Shown here in pieces: positions 1-8,602 of a DNA stretch of 27,894 nt. The notes beneath the pieces were generated by a model. It saw only the letters and a list, made by a program, of their open reading frames with translations, did no database searches and was not told the DNA's origin. Source of the stretch: Clostridia bacterium. GTDB lineage: Bacteria > Bacillota_A > Clostridia > Christensenellales > Aristaeellaceae. The position numbers and the translations under genes were made by a program. The stretch spans positions 1 through 27,894 of the forward strand of contig JAFUDW010000124.1 of assembly GCA_017464225.1 (NCBI GenBank). Direction: 5' to 3'. Position 1 is the stretch's first letter; every line of letters begins with the position of its first letter.

Positions 1-126
1 AAAAACCTTCCTCTTATTTTCGCCACATTTTCCTTATTTCCTGTTTGCTGATTACTTGAATTCCAAAATCTATGACATAGACAAAATGTTACATTCTGTC
101 CTTGACAAATGCTCTGTTATTCCAAT

Positions 127-249
127 ATGCAGATCACAGAAATCGCCGAGGCGCTGGGGTTGGCTCCCTCCTCGGTGTCAGGACGGCTCAAACGAGCCAA
201 AGAAAAGCTGCGCGCAGCGCTGAAAGGAGCGTATTTCGATAATGGATAA
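127..249 (+). pseudogene. Remnant of an ECF sigma factor (region 4 only)
   Basis: The 40 codons from this ATG read as a sigma-70 region 4 helix-turn-helix (ITEIAEALGLAPSSVSGRLK followed by RAKEKLRAAL), the C-terminal -35-binding part of ECF sigma factors. Regions 2 and 3 are absent: the same frame meets a TGA at 103-105, and the DNA before it is AT-rich and does not look coding. A full ECF sigma factor is about 160-190 residues, so this is a truncated 3' end, perhaps left by a deletion or rearrangement just upstream. An in-frame ATG at 109 would add six residues. The stop at 247-249 overlaps another ATG at 242, as is usual in sigma/anti-sigma pairs, but that second frame closes after 44 codons and is out of frame with the next gene. 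Confidence 0.6.
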
Positions 250-296
250 AGCGACTTACAGCAGGCGCAGATACTATTTTGAAGAGGTTGCTGAAA

Positions 297-1838
297 ATGA
301 CTGCACGAAAAAGCTGGTTTCTATTTCACCTGATATTGCTGCTCCTGATTGTTCCAACCGCGCTTGCTGCAAATGAAGCGGAGGATTTTGAACAATTCCT
401 GAATGAAAGATATGTGAACAAAGGATGGTCTGCGGAAAGCGTGACCCAGTGGGGAGACGCCGCTGCGGCAGTTCTGTATCAGGGGGATAAGGGACTGTTG
501 GTGGTGCGTAAAGGAGAGCAGGCAATAGAGAATACTGATGCAGTACTGTCCTTTGGATATACCGTTCACATGGATACCGAGGATCTCCTGTATCTTACGG
601 TTGTCGATGGCGAAGAAGCTACCACGTATGATTTCTATTATGTTCTCAATCGTTGGCTATTGGGCGGTATTCGATATGCAGGTCCGAGCCTTTCTGAAAA
701 AGATATCCCCATCATCGAGGAAATCCTGTTGAATATGACGGATGATGAAATCAGCACTGATTACCTGCTGGAAGATGAAAACGAGAATATCTTCTGGCGG
801 GAAACCACCCCTCCGCTTCCGGATGTACTGACAGAGGAGGAGCTGGATCTGGCGAATTGGAGCCCCTTTAGCTGCCCCGTATCCTGCACGGGGTATATGG
901 ACATGGATTTCGGGAATTCTTCTGACAGCGTGAGACAGCGGCTGTTTGACAGGATGAGGGCCGGTACCTTCTTTGCGGATGATACATATGTGGACGGACT
1001 GATCAACAGGGATACCTTGCAATTCATTGCTGATAAGCCCGACGGGAGCCGCGTGCTGCTGTGCGGCAGCTTTGCGGAAGATACAGGCTGGCAATTTGTT
1101 GAAAGCAGCCCCTTGCCTGCCGGCACAATGATGGGAGTAGAAAACTTTACAGGTAATCTGTTGTTTCCCACCATTTATGGCGGCCCCTCTGTGCATCGAT
1201 TTGCCGACGGAACCTGGGGCGTCAGTTCGGTGATCAGCGCTCAGGGAGAAAACTATTTCATGGGGCAAAACTGGATTTCTTCAGAAGGAAATCCGGCATG
1301 GAGCGAATATAGCTGCTATGGCGATCATCCTTGGAGCGATATCACCAACATTGACTGGAGCACCATTCCGCTGACTGCTGCGGAAGCGCAGGGACAATTG
1401 GAGCTCGACGGTTGGGCAACACCCAATAACAACAATCCTGAAGATCGATTGCATCTGCGGGAAAAGGCTGAAAAAGGAAGTCGGTCTCTGGGCAAATTCT
1501 ATAATGGCACACCGGTAAAAGTACTGAAGAGGGGCCAGGAATGGACGAAAGTACAGATCGGTCCCATGACAGGCTACATGATGACAAAATATCTTGCTTT
1601 TGGTAATGATATGAAAAAAGTGAAGCTTGTTGTTTCTTCTAAGGACACGCTTCATCTGACTACCGCTATGATCTGGCTTACATCAGAAGGAAATACGCAC
1701 ACGCAGGTACTGCCAAGCGACCAAATTCCGTCTCATATCCTGATCGGAATTCATGAAGATCTATGGTTTTTCTGGGATTACATGAGCAACAGCTTTGGGC
1801 AGATCCAAGATAGCGAACTATGGGAAGGAAACGGCTGA
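297..1838 (+). CDS. Secreted protein with C-terminal bacterial SH3 domain
   Basis: I chose the ATG at 297 because GAAGAGG lies 9 bases before it; the frame is open from a TTG at 279, which has no ribosome site. The 513-residue product starts with a clear signal peptide (hydrophobic LILLLLIVPTALAA, likely cleaved after residue 25). The middle, about residues 30-370, is rich in Trp, Asp and Glu and matches no family I recognise. Residues about 384-440 resemble a bacterial SH3 domain (LHLREK, GTPVKVLKRGQEWTKVQIGP, then GYM), a fold often used for binding cell wall or other surface partners. The gene follows directly on the sigma-factor remnant, so it may once have belonged to a sigma/anti-sigma operon. 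Extracellular location is inferred from the signal peptide; the function is unknown. Confidence 0.85.
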   Translation: MTARKSWFLFHLILLLLIVPTALAANEAEDFEQFLNERYVNKGWSAESVTQWGDAAAAVLYQGDKGLLVVRKGEQAIENTDAVLSFGYTVHMDTEDLLYLTVVDGEEATTYDFYYVLNRWLLGGIRYAGPSLSEKDIPIIEEILLNMTDDEISTDYLLEDENENIFWRETTPPLPDVLTEEELDLANWSPFSCPVSCTGYMDMDFGNSSDSVRQRLFDRMRAGTFFADDTYVDGLINRDTLQFIADKPDGSRVLLCGSFAEDTGWQFVESSPLPAGTMMGVENFTGNLLFPTIYGGPSVHRFADGTWGVSSVISAQGENYFMGQNWISSEGNPAWSEYSCYGDHPWSDITNIDWSTIPLTAAEAQGQLELDGWATPNNNNPEDRLHLREKAEKGSRSLGKFYNGTPVKVLKRGQEWTKVQIGPMTGYMMTKYLAFGNDMKKVKLVVSSKDTLHLTTAMIWLTSEGNTHTQVLPSDQIPSHILIGIHEDLWFFWDYMSNSFGQIQDSELWEGNG

Positions 1839-1861
1839 AAACGAAAAGAATCTTATGATAA

Positions 1862-1902
1862 CGCCCTGCTGTGCTATTCCATGCTGAGAGCGCAGCAGGG
1901 CG
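1862..1902. terminator. 14-bp hairpin between convergent genes, possible bidirectional terminator
   Basis: The arms CGCCCTGCTGTGCT (1862-1875) and AGCGCAGCAGGGCG (1889-1902) pair over 14 positions with one G-T wobble. The hairpin lies 24 bases after the SH3 protein stop and downstream of the leftward dacF operon. No good T-run follows on either strand, so termination is inferred from position and stem strength only. Confidence 0.5.
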
Positions 1903-2184
1903 GTTCATATTGAAGAGATTATGGATCCAAGATAATCCGCTTGACGAGCACTACATGAACTCAACTTCTTTCCTTTTCTCCCATCTGTTTTCATTTACCG
2001 GCAAGCTGGTATGGAAAATCCTTTTTATCCCCACCCCGCCCATCAGTCCTGATTATGGCCATTTCGTTAAAATTGATGTGTATAGCGGCGATAGCGTTGG
2101 CATCATTCATCAGATACAAAGTCAAGAAAATCCATGGGCGGTGGTCTATGAAGGGGCATAGATTTCGATGCTCGGAGCCCTGCA
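1903..2184. other. Gene-less stretch; possible degraded coding remnant
   Basis: No gene here is convincing. A plus-strand frame ending at 2161 finishes with VKIDVYSGDSVGIIHQ, which loosely resembles the strand pattern of PepSY-type domains. It has no ribosome site and no clear beginning, so it could be the tail of a decayed gene or chance. I see no repeat or strong terminator. Confidence 0.3.
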
Positions 2185-3345
2185 TTACCGCCAGTTTTCC
2201 CGGATGCGCCAAATGCCCTCCAGATAGCCAGGCATGCGCGCTTCCTCCGCCAGGATGGCGGGCAGTTCGGCCACTACCTTGCCTTCCAGCAGTACCCGGG
2301 CGGTGCCTACTTCGGTTCCGGATGCCATGGGCGCCTGAATGGAGTCGGGCAGGACCAGTTCCACCCGAAGCTTTTCGGCCTGCCCGGGGCGAAGCAGCAT
2401 GGAAAGCCCTTTGCCAACGGCAATGTTCACGCTGTCCCGGGCGCCCCTTGTAACCGGAAGCTGGTAGCCTGTTAAATCGCCTGATGCGATGATCTGGGTA
2501 CGGGCATAAGCGCCAAAGCCGTAATCCAGCATGGCGCGGGCATCGTCAAAGCGGTGCTGGCTGGTATCGTCGCCCAGCACCACAGCGATCAGCCGCATGC
2601 CGTTTCGGTTGGCGGTGGCGGCAAGGCAATACTTCGCTTCGCTGGTGGAACCTGTTTTCAGGCCGTCGCAATCCTGATAAAAGCGAACGAGCCGGTTGGT
2701 GTTTGTCAGATCGGTGACCCGGCCTGATGGGTGCTTGATCTGGGACAGCCAGAGGGAAGAATTTTCAAAATACAGGGGATATGCGCTTACAGCGCGGGCA
2801 ATGGCCGCCACATCCCGGGCGGTGGTGTGCTGGCCCTGGGCGGGCAGGCCGGTGCAGTTGACATACATGGTGTTCTGCAGGCCCATAGCGGCGGCCTTTT
2901 CATTCATCAGCTGAACAAAGGCCTGTTCTGTGCCTGCAATGTGCTCAGCCAGGGCGGTGGCGCTGTCGTTGCCGCTGGCTATGATGGTGGCGCGCAGCAG
3001 ATCGCTCAAGGGATAGGCTGCGCCGGCATCCAATAGCGCCGTAGAACCCGTAGCGGCAGCCGCTGTTTTAGATACCGTAACGGTTTCGCTGAGCGACAGC
3101 TGCCCCGATTCAATGCGCTCCAGCAATAGCAGGATGGTCATCAGCTTGGTCACCGACGCCACTGGGCGTTGTTCGTCCGCGTTTTTTTCAAAGATCACCG
3201 TACCGGTATCGGCCTCCATCAGCAGACAGCATGGCGCGTACAGCGCGATGGGAAGCTCCGCCTCCAGAGGCTGGGCAAACGCTGTAGAAAACAGAAAAAA
3301 CCCCGCCAGCAAAAGGGCGGGGATGGGTTTTGCGAACAGTCTCAT
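2185..3345 (-). CDS. dacF: D-alanyl-D-alanine carboxypeptidase (penicillin-binding protein, S11 family)
   Basis: This is a serine-type D,D-carboxypeptidase that trims the terminal D-Ala from peptidoglycan pentapeptides outside the membrane. The 386-residue protein has a signal peptide (cleavage near residue 24, AFA) and the three active-site motifs of the family: SVTK with Ser64/Lys67, SGN at 124-126 and KTG at 230-232. The C-terminal ~100 residues form the usual beta-rich domain and end in a basic, Trp-containing stretch (GYLEGIWRIRENWR) like the membrane-binding helix of PBP5/DacF proteins. GGAGG lies 6-10 bases before the ATG. It is the last gene of the leftward run, 46 bp after the TPR gene. 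dacF as opposed to dacA or dacB is a best guess; in sporulating Bacillota such paralogs act in vegetative wall or cortex maturation. Confidence 0.92.
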   Translation of the reverse strand: MRLFAKPIPALLLAGFFLFSTAFAQPLEAELPIALYAPCCLLMEADTGTVIFEKNADEQRPVASVTKLMTILLLLERIESGQLSLSETVTVSKTAAAATGSTALLDAGAAYPLSDLLRATIIASGNDSATALAEHIAGTEQAFVQLMNEKAAAMGLQNTMYVNCTGLPAQGQHTTARDVAAIARAVSAYPLYFENSSLWLSQIKHPSGRVTDLTNTNRLVRFYQDCDGLKTGSTSEAKYCLAATANRNGMRLIAVVLGDDTSQHRFDDARAMLDYGFGAYARTQIIASGDLTGYQLPVTRGARDSVNIAVGKGLSMLLRPGQAEKLRVELVLPDSIQAPMASGTEVGTARVLLEGKVVAELPAILAEEARMPGYLEGIWRIRENWR

Positions 3346-3391
3346 ACGATCCCTCCTGCTTCTGCCAGATCGTATGAAAGAAAGTCTGTAA

Positions 3392-4093
3392 TTATCCCTT
3401 CAGGCGGGAAATTTCTTCGTCCACCATGGCGCGGGTGGCGAAATTCAGCGGAGAAAAGCGCCCTTCACGAGCCGTTTCCAGTTTCTCGAGGGCATCCTCC
3501 TTTTTTCCCGCATCCAGATCATAGCGGGAAAGGAACCAAAGCGTATCGATCTGGCTGGGCTTGAGCGCATGGGCTTTGGTAAAGTATTCCAACGCCTTTT
3601 CCTTGTCGCCGAGCAGCCGGTAATAAATCTGGCCCAGATTGTCCAGAATGATGGGATCCTCATCGTCATATTCCAGAGCGGATTCATTGAAGGCGAGCGC
3701 CCGCTCGGCGTCGCCCAGCTCGATCAGAAGGCAGCCCAGCGCGCCGTAGGTTTCACCCCGCGGATTCTTCTGATGCACACGCTCCAAGAGTTCCACGGCT
3801 TTTTCGGTGTTGCCCAGCTTGAAATCGGCCACCGCGAAATTGACCAGCAGATCGCCGCGCTGCTGCTCGGTGATAGTGGGATCCTTTTGTGCCTTTGCAA
3901 GGATCTCCTTGACCTTTTTAAAATTATCCTCGCCGCCCTCGCGCAGAAGGATATACGACCAGGAAACGATATAAGCCGCGCTGATATAACCTCCAGCGTA
4001 CAGCTCTTCATATACCGCCCGGGCGGCAGCCACGTTGCCCTTGCGGTGTTCGATCAGCGCCTTGCGCGCTTTAAATGAATCAAACATACCCAT
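3392..4093 (-). CDS. TPR-repeat protein
   Basis: The 233-residue protein has no signal peptide and is built from tetratricopeptide helices. Typical repeat cores are seen at ERALAFNESALEYDDEDPII and at residues about 160-190 (LGQIYY, EKALEYFTKAHALKP). Such proteins act as scaffolds for protein-protein contacts, and the partner cannot be told from sequence. GGAGG precedes the ATG by about 9 bases. It lies 48 bp after the YprB-like gene, which also carries TPR-like repeats, and 46 bp before dacF. Co-transcription with the rest of the run is inferred from spacing and shared strand. Confidence 0.85.
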   Translation of the reverse strand: MGMFDSFKARKALIEHRKGNVAAARAVYEELYAGGYISAAYIVSWSYILLREGGEDNFKKVKEILAKAQKDPTITEQQRGDLLVNFAVADFKLGNTEKAVELLERVHQKNPRGETYGALGCLLIELGDAERALAFNESALEYDDEDPIILDNLGQIYYRLLGDKEKALEYFTKAHALKPSQIDTLWFLSRYDLDAGKKEDALEKLETAREGRFSPLNFATRAMVDEEISRLKG

Positions 4094-4141
4094 GTGCTTT
4101 TACCTCCATCGCAAGCATAATACCGTTAAATCAAATAAAAA

Positions 4142-5278
4142 TCAACTGTTTTGGGCCGTCTTTTTGAGGAGCCTGGCATATCGCCGGGTCAGATCCTCAA
4201 AATCGGCCTGATTATGCGCTGTTTGCGGCAGGTCCGCGGCATACAGCAGACCCCGCCGGGCGATATCGGCTGCTGCGCCGGGAGCTTTCAGTCGGTGCTC
4301 CAGCAGCTTGCTCAGCGCAATATAGGGCTTTGCGCCGCCCTGACGGCTGGCGATCATCTTTTCGTAAATGGCGGCGGCTTCCTCCGGCTTTTTCTCCCGG
4401 CGCAGCGTATCGGCCAACCGTTCGCGGCTGAGCTGGCTCATGCTGCCTGCGTCGGCGGCCCGGTAGCACATCCGCGCTGTTTGAAGCCTGCCGCGTTTCT
4501 CATATACCCGGCCCAGGCTGTATATATCCTGGAGATGCTCGGCGCTGAGCGGGTTTTCATGCAGCGCGCCCAGCACAAACAGCAGCCGCGCCAGGCTGGC
4601 GATATCCTGGGCGTTATGCTTCAAAATATCCTCCAGCAGGGAGAAGTCGTGCTGCTTGAGATAGTCAAAATAGCGCTGGGGCACCTCGGCTCCGGGCAGA
4701 TCGTCCTCCCGGGGCTCATGAAAAATCAGCTCTTCCAGCGTGGATAGCGTGCAGCGCTTGAGCCGCAATTTCCATACCCTTCGCGCCGTATGGAGCAGGT
4801 CGGCATGGGGGAGAGCGCTTACGTCCATGGGAAGCCGCTGCATGATGAACCGCGTTTCCAGCAGCGGCATATCAAAGCTGCGGCCGTTATAGGTTACCAG
4901 AACGCCGCAATCCTTCAGATCGCGCTGCACCCTGCGAAGCACAAAGGCTTCCTCGTCATAATCGCGCATCAGGTATTGACGGACTGTCAGCCCGCCGTCT
5001 TTGATAACGCCTACGCCCACCAGAAAAGCCACCGTACCGGCCCCATGGCTCAGCCCGGTGGTTTCCGTATCCAGAAATAGAAAGTCCTCAGGCGCGGTAT
5101 GAAAGGGGATATTTGGGTCGCCCTGCATCAGCGACAGCATGCCGTCGGCCAGACGCGTGCCCTCGGGCAGAGCAAAGCGGGTTTCGCGCACATAACAATC
5201 CTGCGCCGCTGGACGCGCGTCTGCGCTGCGGCGTGGAGCGCCCTGGGTGGCGCGCAGCTTATCCCGCAATGAAAGCAT
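4142..5278 (-). CDS. yprB: YprB-like RNase H-fold exonuclease with TPR tail
   Basis: A 378-residue cytoplasmic protein with a DEDD-type 3'-5' exonuclease domain. Motif I is LDTETTG with Asp70/Glu72, motif II is TYNGRSFD with Asn131/Asp136, and motif III is KHNAQD with His221/Asp225. This matches the YprB family, whose substrate is not established as far as I know. The last ~130 residues look like TPR helices (YSLGRVYEKRGRLQTARMCY). I start at 5278 because GGAG sits 9 bases upstream; the longer frame from 5341 would overlap the preceding gene and adds residues that do not fit the family. The gap to the upstream VanY gene is 19 bp, so one operon is likely. Nuclease activity is predicted from intact motifs. 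Confidence 0.85.
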   Translation of the reverse strand: MLSLRDKLRATQGAPRRSADARPAAQDCYVRETRFALPEGTRLADGMLSLMQGDPNIPFHTAPEDFLFLDTETTGLSHGAGTVAFLVGVGVIKDGGLTVRQYLMRDYDEEAFVLRRVQRDLKDCGVLVTYNGRSFDMPLLETRFIMQRLPMDVSALPHADLLHTARRVWKLRLKRCTLSTLEELIFHEPREDDLPGAEVPQRYFDYLKQHDFSLLEDILKHNAQDIASLARLLFVLGALHENPLSAEHLQDIYSLGRVYEKRGRLQTARMCYRAADAGSMSQLSRERLADTLRREKKPEEAAAIYEKMIASRQGGAKPYIALSKLLEHRLKAPGAAADIARRGLLYAADLPQTAHNQADFEDLTRRYARLLKKTAQNS

Positions 5279-5297
5279 GGTGAAACTCCTGTACGGT

Positions 5298-6107
5298 TCA
5301 GGGCTGGAAAAAGGAAATCTCCGCGTCGCCCTGATCGTCAAAATCTCCCGTAGCCACAGGATCGGGCAGCGTGGTCAGCGCTTTGCAGTATTCCTCGTAG
5401 TTCCCGCCCCGGGCATTGTAATCGTCGATATACGCTTGCCATTCCGCGGTGAATTCTTCCAGCGAAAGGTTGTTTTCGTACATATACGCGGCGCAGGCAG
5501 GCCCCACGTACCGCAGGTGCCAGGGCTCGTAATTGATGCCGGTGATTTCCTGCTTGTCCTGCTGGTAACGGATCACGAAGCCGTATTCATGACAGTGCTC
5601 GGCCATCCATTGGGCTTCCTTGGCGTTGGCAAATTCAGCGTTCATGCCGCTTTTCTGCGTCCAGGCGTAGTTCAGCACATCCAGCCCAAGGCCGGTTTGG
5701 TGATCGCTGGCGCCAGGATAGCTCACCCAGCCGTCGTCCTTGCCGTTGTTGGCTTTGAGGCGATTATAGTACATGGTGTTCTGGGTCTGATAGCTCCGGT
5801 AAGCGCTTTTGACGTACAGCGTGCAGCCCTCCGCGTTGGCAGCCGCGAACATATCCAGCAGCGCGTCGTGGGCTGCCTTGCGCAGCTGAAATTTGCCGCT
5901 GACATGCCTGGCCGTCACGTTCACCAGATCCTCAGGCGCATAGGAGGCATCCAGCAGATGATCGCGGTTGGCGAGCGTCAGATACCCGTCCAGGTTGCGC
6001 AGCGTCAGCGGATCGATGGCGTAATCCCAGGGCAGCGCCTCCTCGCCCAGCGCCCAAAGGGGGCACAGGAGGATCAGGGCCGTCAGCAGGCAAAACAGCT
6101 TTCGCAT
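5298..6107 (-). CDS. VanY/M15B D-Ala-D-Ala carboxypeptidase (paralog 2)
   Basis: A 269-residue exported zinc peptidase of the VanY (M15B) family, which cuts D-Ala or related ends from peptidoglycan stems. Residues 1-20 are a signal peptide (FCLLTALILLCPLWALG). The family motifs are in order: AYRSYQTQ near 102-109, SDHQTGLGLDV with zinc ligands His136 and Asp143, and YEPWHLRYVG with catalytic Glu194 and ligand His197. The start at 6107 is the first Met of the signal peptide; the open frame upstream lies inside the preceding gene. It follows paralog 1 with only one base between that gene's stop and this ATG. A C-terminal tail beyond the catalytic core (about residues 225-269, acidic) is not in paralog 1. 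Confidence 0.9.
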   Translation of the reverse strand: MRKLFCLLTALILLCPLWALGEEALPWDYAIDPLTLRNLDGYLTLANRDHLLDASYAPEDLVNVTARHVSGKFQLRKAAHDALLDMFAAANAEGCTLYVKSAYRSYQTQNTMYYNRLKANNGKDDGWVSYPGASDHQTGLGLDVLNYAWTQKSGMNAEFANAKEAQWMAEHCHEYGFVIRYQQDKQEITGINYEPWHLRYVGPACAAYMYENNLSLEEFTAEWQAYIDDYNARGGNYEEYCKALTTLPDPVATGDFDDQGDAEISFFQP

Positions 6108-6108
6108 A

Positions 6109-6786
6109 TCATTCTCCTTCAATATAGCCGTCTGCGGCCAGGGCGCGCAGCGTTTCCACGTATTGCTCCAAGGGGATATCAAGCTGCTGCAATATGGCCG
6201 CGTGCTCCTTGCCCACATACCGGATATGCCAGGGTTCGTAGGCATAGGTGGTCACCTCGGTCCATTCCTCCTTATAGCGGATGATGAAACCGAATCGCCA
6301 GGCGTTCTCGGACAGCCAAATGCCTTCCTTGGTTTTGCCAAAGGCGCTGTTCAGAGAGCCGTTGGGGCTGTTTTTCACGTCCATGGCAAGTCCCAGCTGA
6401 TGCTCGCTGCAGCCCGGATCAGCCACCAGCAGACGCGCCTTGGCCAAATCCTTGGTGCTGTTGATCTTGCGCTCGTAGATATTCCGCTGGGTAGCATAGC
6501 TCCGATAGCCGGAATGAGCGTACAGCGTATATCCCGCTTCTTCCTTGGCGGCGCTGAAAAGCTCCTCCAGCGCGGCGGCGGCATCCGCTCGCATTTGATA
6601 AGCGCTGCTGGAGTGCTTAACGTTTGGATATACCAGGTCCTCCGGCACATAGCTGCTTGCGAGCGGATAATCGCGATTGACAAGCATCAGATAGCCGCTG
6701 GGGGAAAGGGCGCCGGCCAATGTGTCCGCGCTCAGTGAAAGGGCTGTCAGCAGCGACATCAGCAGCGCAGTCAGCTGCATGATCAT
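6109..6786 (-). CDS. VanY/M15B D-Ala-D-Ala carboxypeptidase (paralog 1)
   Basis: A 225-residue M15B peptidase with all catalytic elements: SGYRSYATQ at 92-100, SEHQLGLAMDV giving zinc ligands His129 and Asp136, and YEPWHIRYVG giving Glu184 and His187. An N-terminal hydrophobic stretch (LTALLMSLLTALSLSA) suggests export, but without the usual basic start. The ATG at 6786 overlaps the hflX stop (ATGA), pointing to translational coupling; a second ATG two codons later is also possible. It and the next gene share the same layout from SGYL/DGYL onward, so they are an old tandem duplication. A place in an Fe-S/hflX operon is unusual; in other settings VanY-like enzymes trim wall precursors or confer glycopeptide tolerance. 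Confidence 0.9.
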   Translation of the reverse strand: MIMQLTALLMSLLTALSLSADTLAGALSPSGYLMLVNRDYPLASSYVPEDLVYPNVKHSSSAYQMRADAAAALEELFSAAKEEAGYTLYAHSGYRSYATQRNIYERKINSTKDLAKARLLVADPGCSEHQLGLAMDVKNSPNGSLNSAFGKTKEGIWLSENAWRFGFIIRYKEEWTEVTTYAYEPWHIRYVGKEHAAILQQLDIPLEQYVETLRALAADGYIEGE

Positions 6787-8567
6787 GCCGGTTCTCCGCC
6801 CATGACGGCCGGATATCGCGCCATAAGCCGTCCGTAAGCCGCAGGCTCCAGCATAACGGTCACCTGAGTGCCGTTTTCCAGGTATTCCTCGCTGAGCACG
6901 CGACCCAGCTGGCGCATTTCGCCGATGACTGCGTATTGATCAAAGGGAACCAAAACGCTTACTTTGCATTCCCGGCTGCGCAGAGCGCCTGCAATAGCCT
7001 GAGTCAGGCTGTCCAGGCCCTCGCCGGTCTTGGCTGATATGCGGATGGCGCGGGGCAACGGGCCGAAATCCTCTTCCGGCGCTTGATCGCATTTGTTGAG
7101 CACGTCGATGCGTGGCTGCGCGGTGGCCTCCAGCTTTTGCAGCACTTCCTCCACCACGGCGTGCTGCGTCAACAGATCTGGGGAGGAGGCGTCGTTTACG
7201 ATCACCAGCACGTCGGCCAGCGCCGCTTCCTCCAGGGTGGAATGGAAAGCTTCTATCAGCTCTGTTGGCAGCTTGCGGATAAAGCCCACGGTGTCCACCA
7301 GCAGGTATTCGCCGCCATCGGGCAGCTTCACATTGCGGGATACGGCGTCCAGTGTGGCAAACAACCGGTCCTGGGCATATACGTCCGCGCCGGTCATTTT
7401 GTTGAGCAGGGTGGATTTGCCTGTGTTGGTATAGCCTACCAGCGCCACCACCGGGATGGCGCTGCGCTCTCTGGCCTTGCGGCGCAGGGCGCGTTGGTTC
7501 TCCAGCTCGCTTAATTCGCGGCGGAGCTGGGTGATGCGTTCGCGGATGCGGCGGCGGTCGATCTCCAGCTTGCTTTCGCCGGGTCCCCGGGTGCCAATGC
7601 CGCCCGCCAGACGGGAAAGCACAAGCCCCTGGCCGATCAAGCGGCCGCTTTGATATTTGAGCTGCGCCAGGGCCACCTGCAGGCGGCCCTCTGCGGTGCG
7701 GGCGCGCTGGGCGAAAATATCCAGGATCAGCGTGGTGCGATCCACCACCTTGACCCGGATGATATCCTCCAGGTTATGCAGCTGAGCGCCGGTGAGCTCA
7801 TCATCCACGATGATCACGTCGGCTTCCATGGCCTGGGCGTCCAGCGCCAGTTCTTCCGCTTTGCCGCTGCCGATATAGGTGGCGGTATCAGGACGGGTCT
7901 TGCGCTGGAAGGAACGGCCGATCACCACTGCGCCCGCGCTTTCGGCCAGCGCTGCCAGTTCATCCAGTGACTCCATGCTGTCGATGCCCACCAGCAGCGC
8001 GCGCTCGGGCGCGTCCTGCTCCCGCTTGTCCTCACCCTGCAGCACCCGCTGGTCGGACAAAGCAATTTCGTCCATCAGCGCCTGCTGGGGCAGTCGGCGC
8101 AGCGGCATGATGGGCAAACAGACTGGCTGAGGCTCGCCGTTAACGCGCTCGTGCAGAAAAGCGGCCTGCACGCCGGTGATGTTGCCCTGGGTATCCACGC
8201 CCAAGGCGCACATGCTGTCCAGCCAAAGCGATTTAAGCGCGGTGATATCCACGTCGCTCAGCTCGGCGCTTCCGCGGGGATGGGTGTGGATGCAGCGCAC
8301 CCTGGACAGGCGGCGATTGCTGCGGCGCAATCGGATATCGGAGAGCGGCACGCTTCCGGTATCGCCCACCGTAATATCCAGCACCTCGCCATCACGGCTG
8401 ACATACAGCGAAATTTCCCTGTTCAAAGCGCAGGAATACCTGCCCAGAGCCTTTGCGAGCTCCTGGGGCAGGTATTCGTCTCGATCTATGGGAAAATCAT
8501 AAAAGGTTTCAAGCTCTGCGATGGTGCTCTTGCGAACGCCATCCAGATTGCCATGAATCTCGGGCAT
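6783..8567 (-). CDS. hflX: HflX GTPase with N-terminal JAMM-like domain
   Basis: A 594-residue GTPase of the HflX family, which binds 50S subunits and splits stalled or stressed ribosomes. The GTPase motifs are complete: G1 GYTNTGKS 378-385, G3 DTVGF 425-429, G4 NKCD 491-494 and G5 SAKTG 511-515. The HflX-specific glycine-rich linker (GGIGTRGPGESKLE, about 322-335) and the N-terminal HflX domain (about 188-300) are also present. Typical bacterial HflX is about 420-430 residues; here about 185 residues precede it. That extension contains HTHPRGSAELSDVD (94-107), an exact H-x-H-x7-S-x2-D metal-binding motif of JAMM/MPN+ proteases, with Glu51 as a possible partner. GGAGG stands 6 bases before the ATG. 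The nifU gene ends 35 bp upstream, and the stop overlaps the vanY start. Confidence 0.95.
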   Translation of the reverse strand: MPEIHGNLDGVRKSTIAELETFYDFPIDRDEYLPQELAKALGRYSCALNREISLYVSRDGEVLDITVGDTGSVPLSDIRLRRSNRRLSRVRCIHTHPRGSAELSDVDITALKSLWLDSMCALGVDTQGNITGVQAAFLHERVNGEPQPVCLPIMPLRRLPQQALMDEIALSDQRVLQGEDKREQDAPERALLVGIDSMESLDELAALAESAGAVVIGRSFQRKTRPDTATYIGSGKAEELALDAQAMEADVIIVDDELTGAQLHNLEDIIRVKVVDRTTLILDIFAQRARTAEGRLQVALAQLKYQSGRLIGQGLVLSRLAGGIGTRGPGESKLEIDRRRIRERITQLRRELSELENQRALRRKARERSAIPVVALVGYTNTGKSTLLNKMTGADVYAQDRLFATLDAVSRNVKLPDGGEYLLVDTVGFIRKLPTELIEAFHSTLEEAALADVLVIVNDASSPDLLTQHAVVEEVLQKLEATAQPRIDVLNKCDQAPEEDFGPLPRAIRISAKTGEGLDSLTQAIAGALRSRECKVSVLVPFDQYAVIGEMRQLGRVLSEEYLENGTQVTVMLEPAAYGRLMARYPAVMGGEPA

Positions 8568-8602
8568 TTTTTCCTCCGGGGGATGATATGCGGGTCGGAT
8601 GA

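Noticed and set aside
242..376. A short frame starting with ATG over the sigma-remnant stop, as an anti-sigma factor
   Set aside because: It has 44 codons, no membrane or zinc motif, and overlaps the well-supported secreted protein in another frame.
5247..6284. A 345-codon plus-strand frame opposite the vanY-like and yprB genes
   Set aside because: It spans two real minus-strand genes and their junction, and its translation has no recognisable domain.
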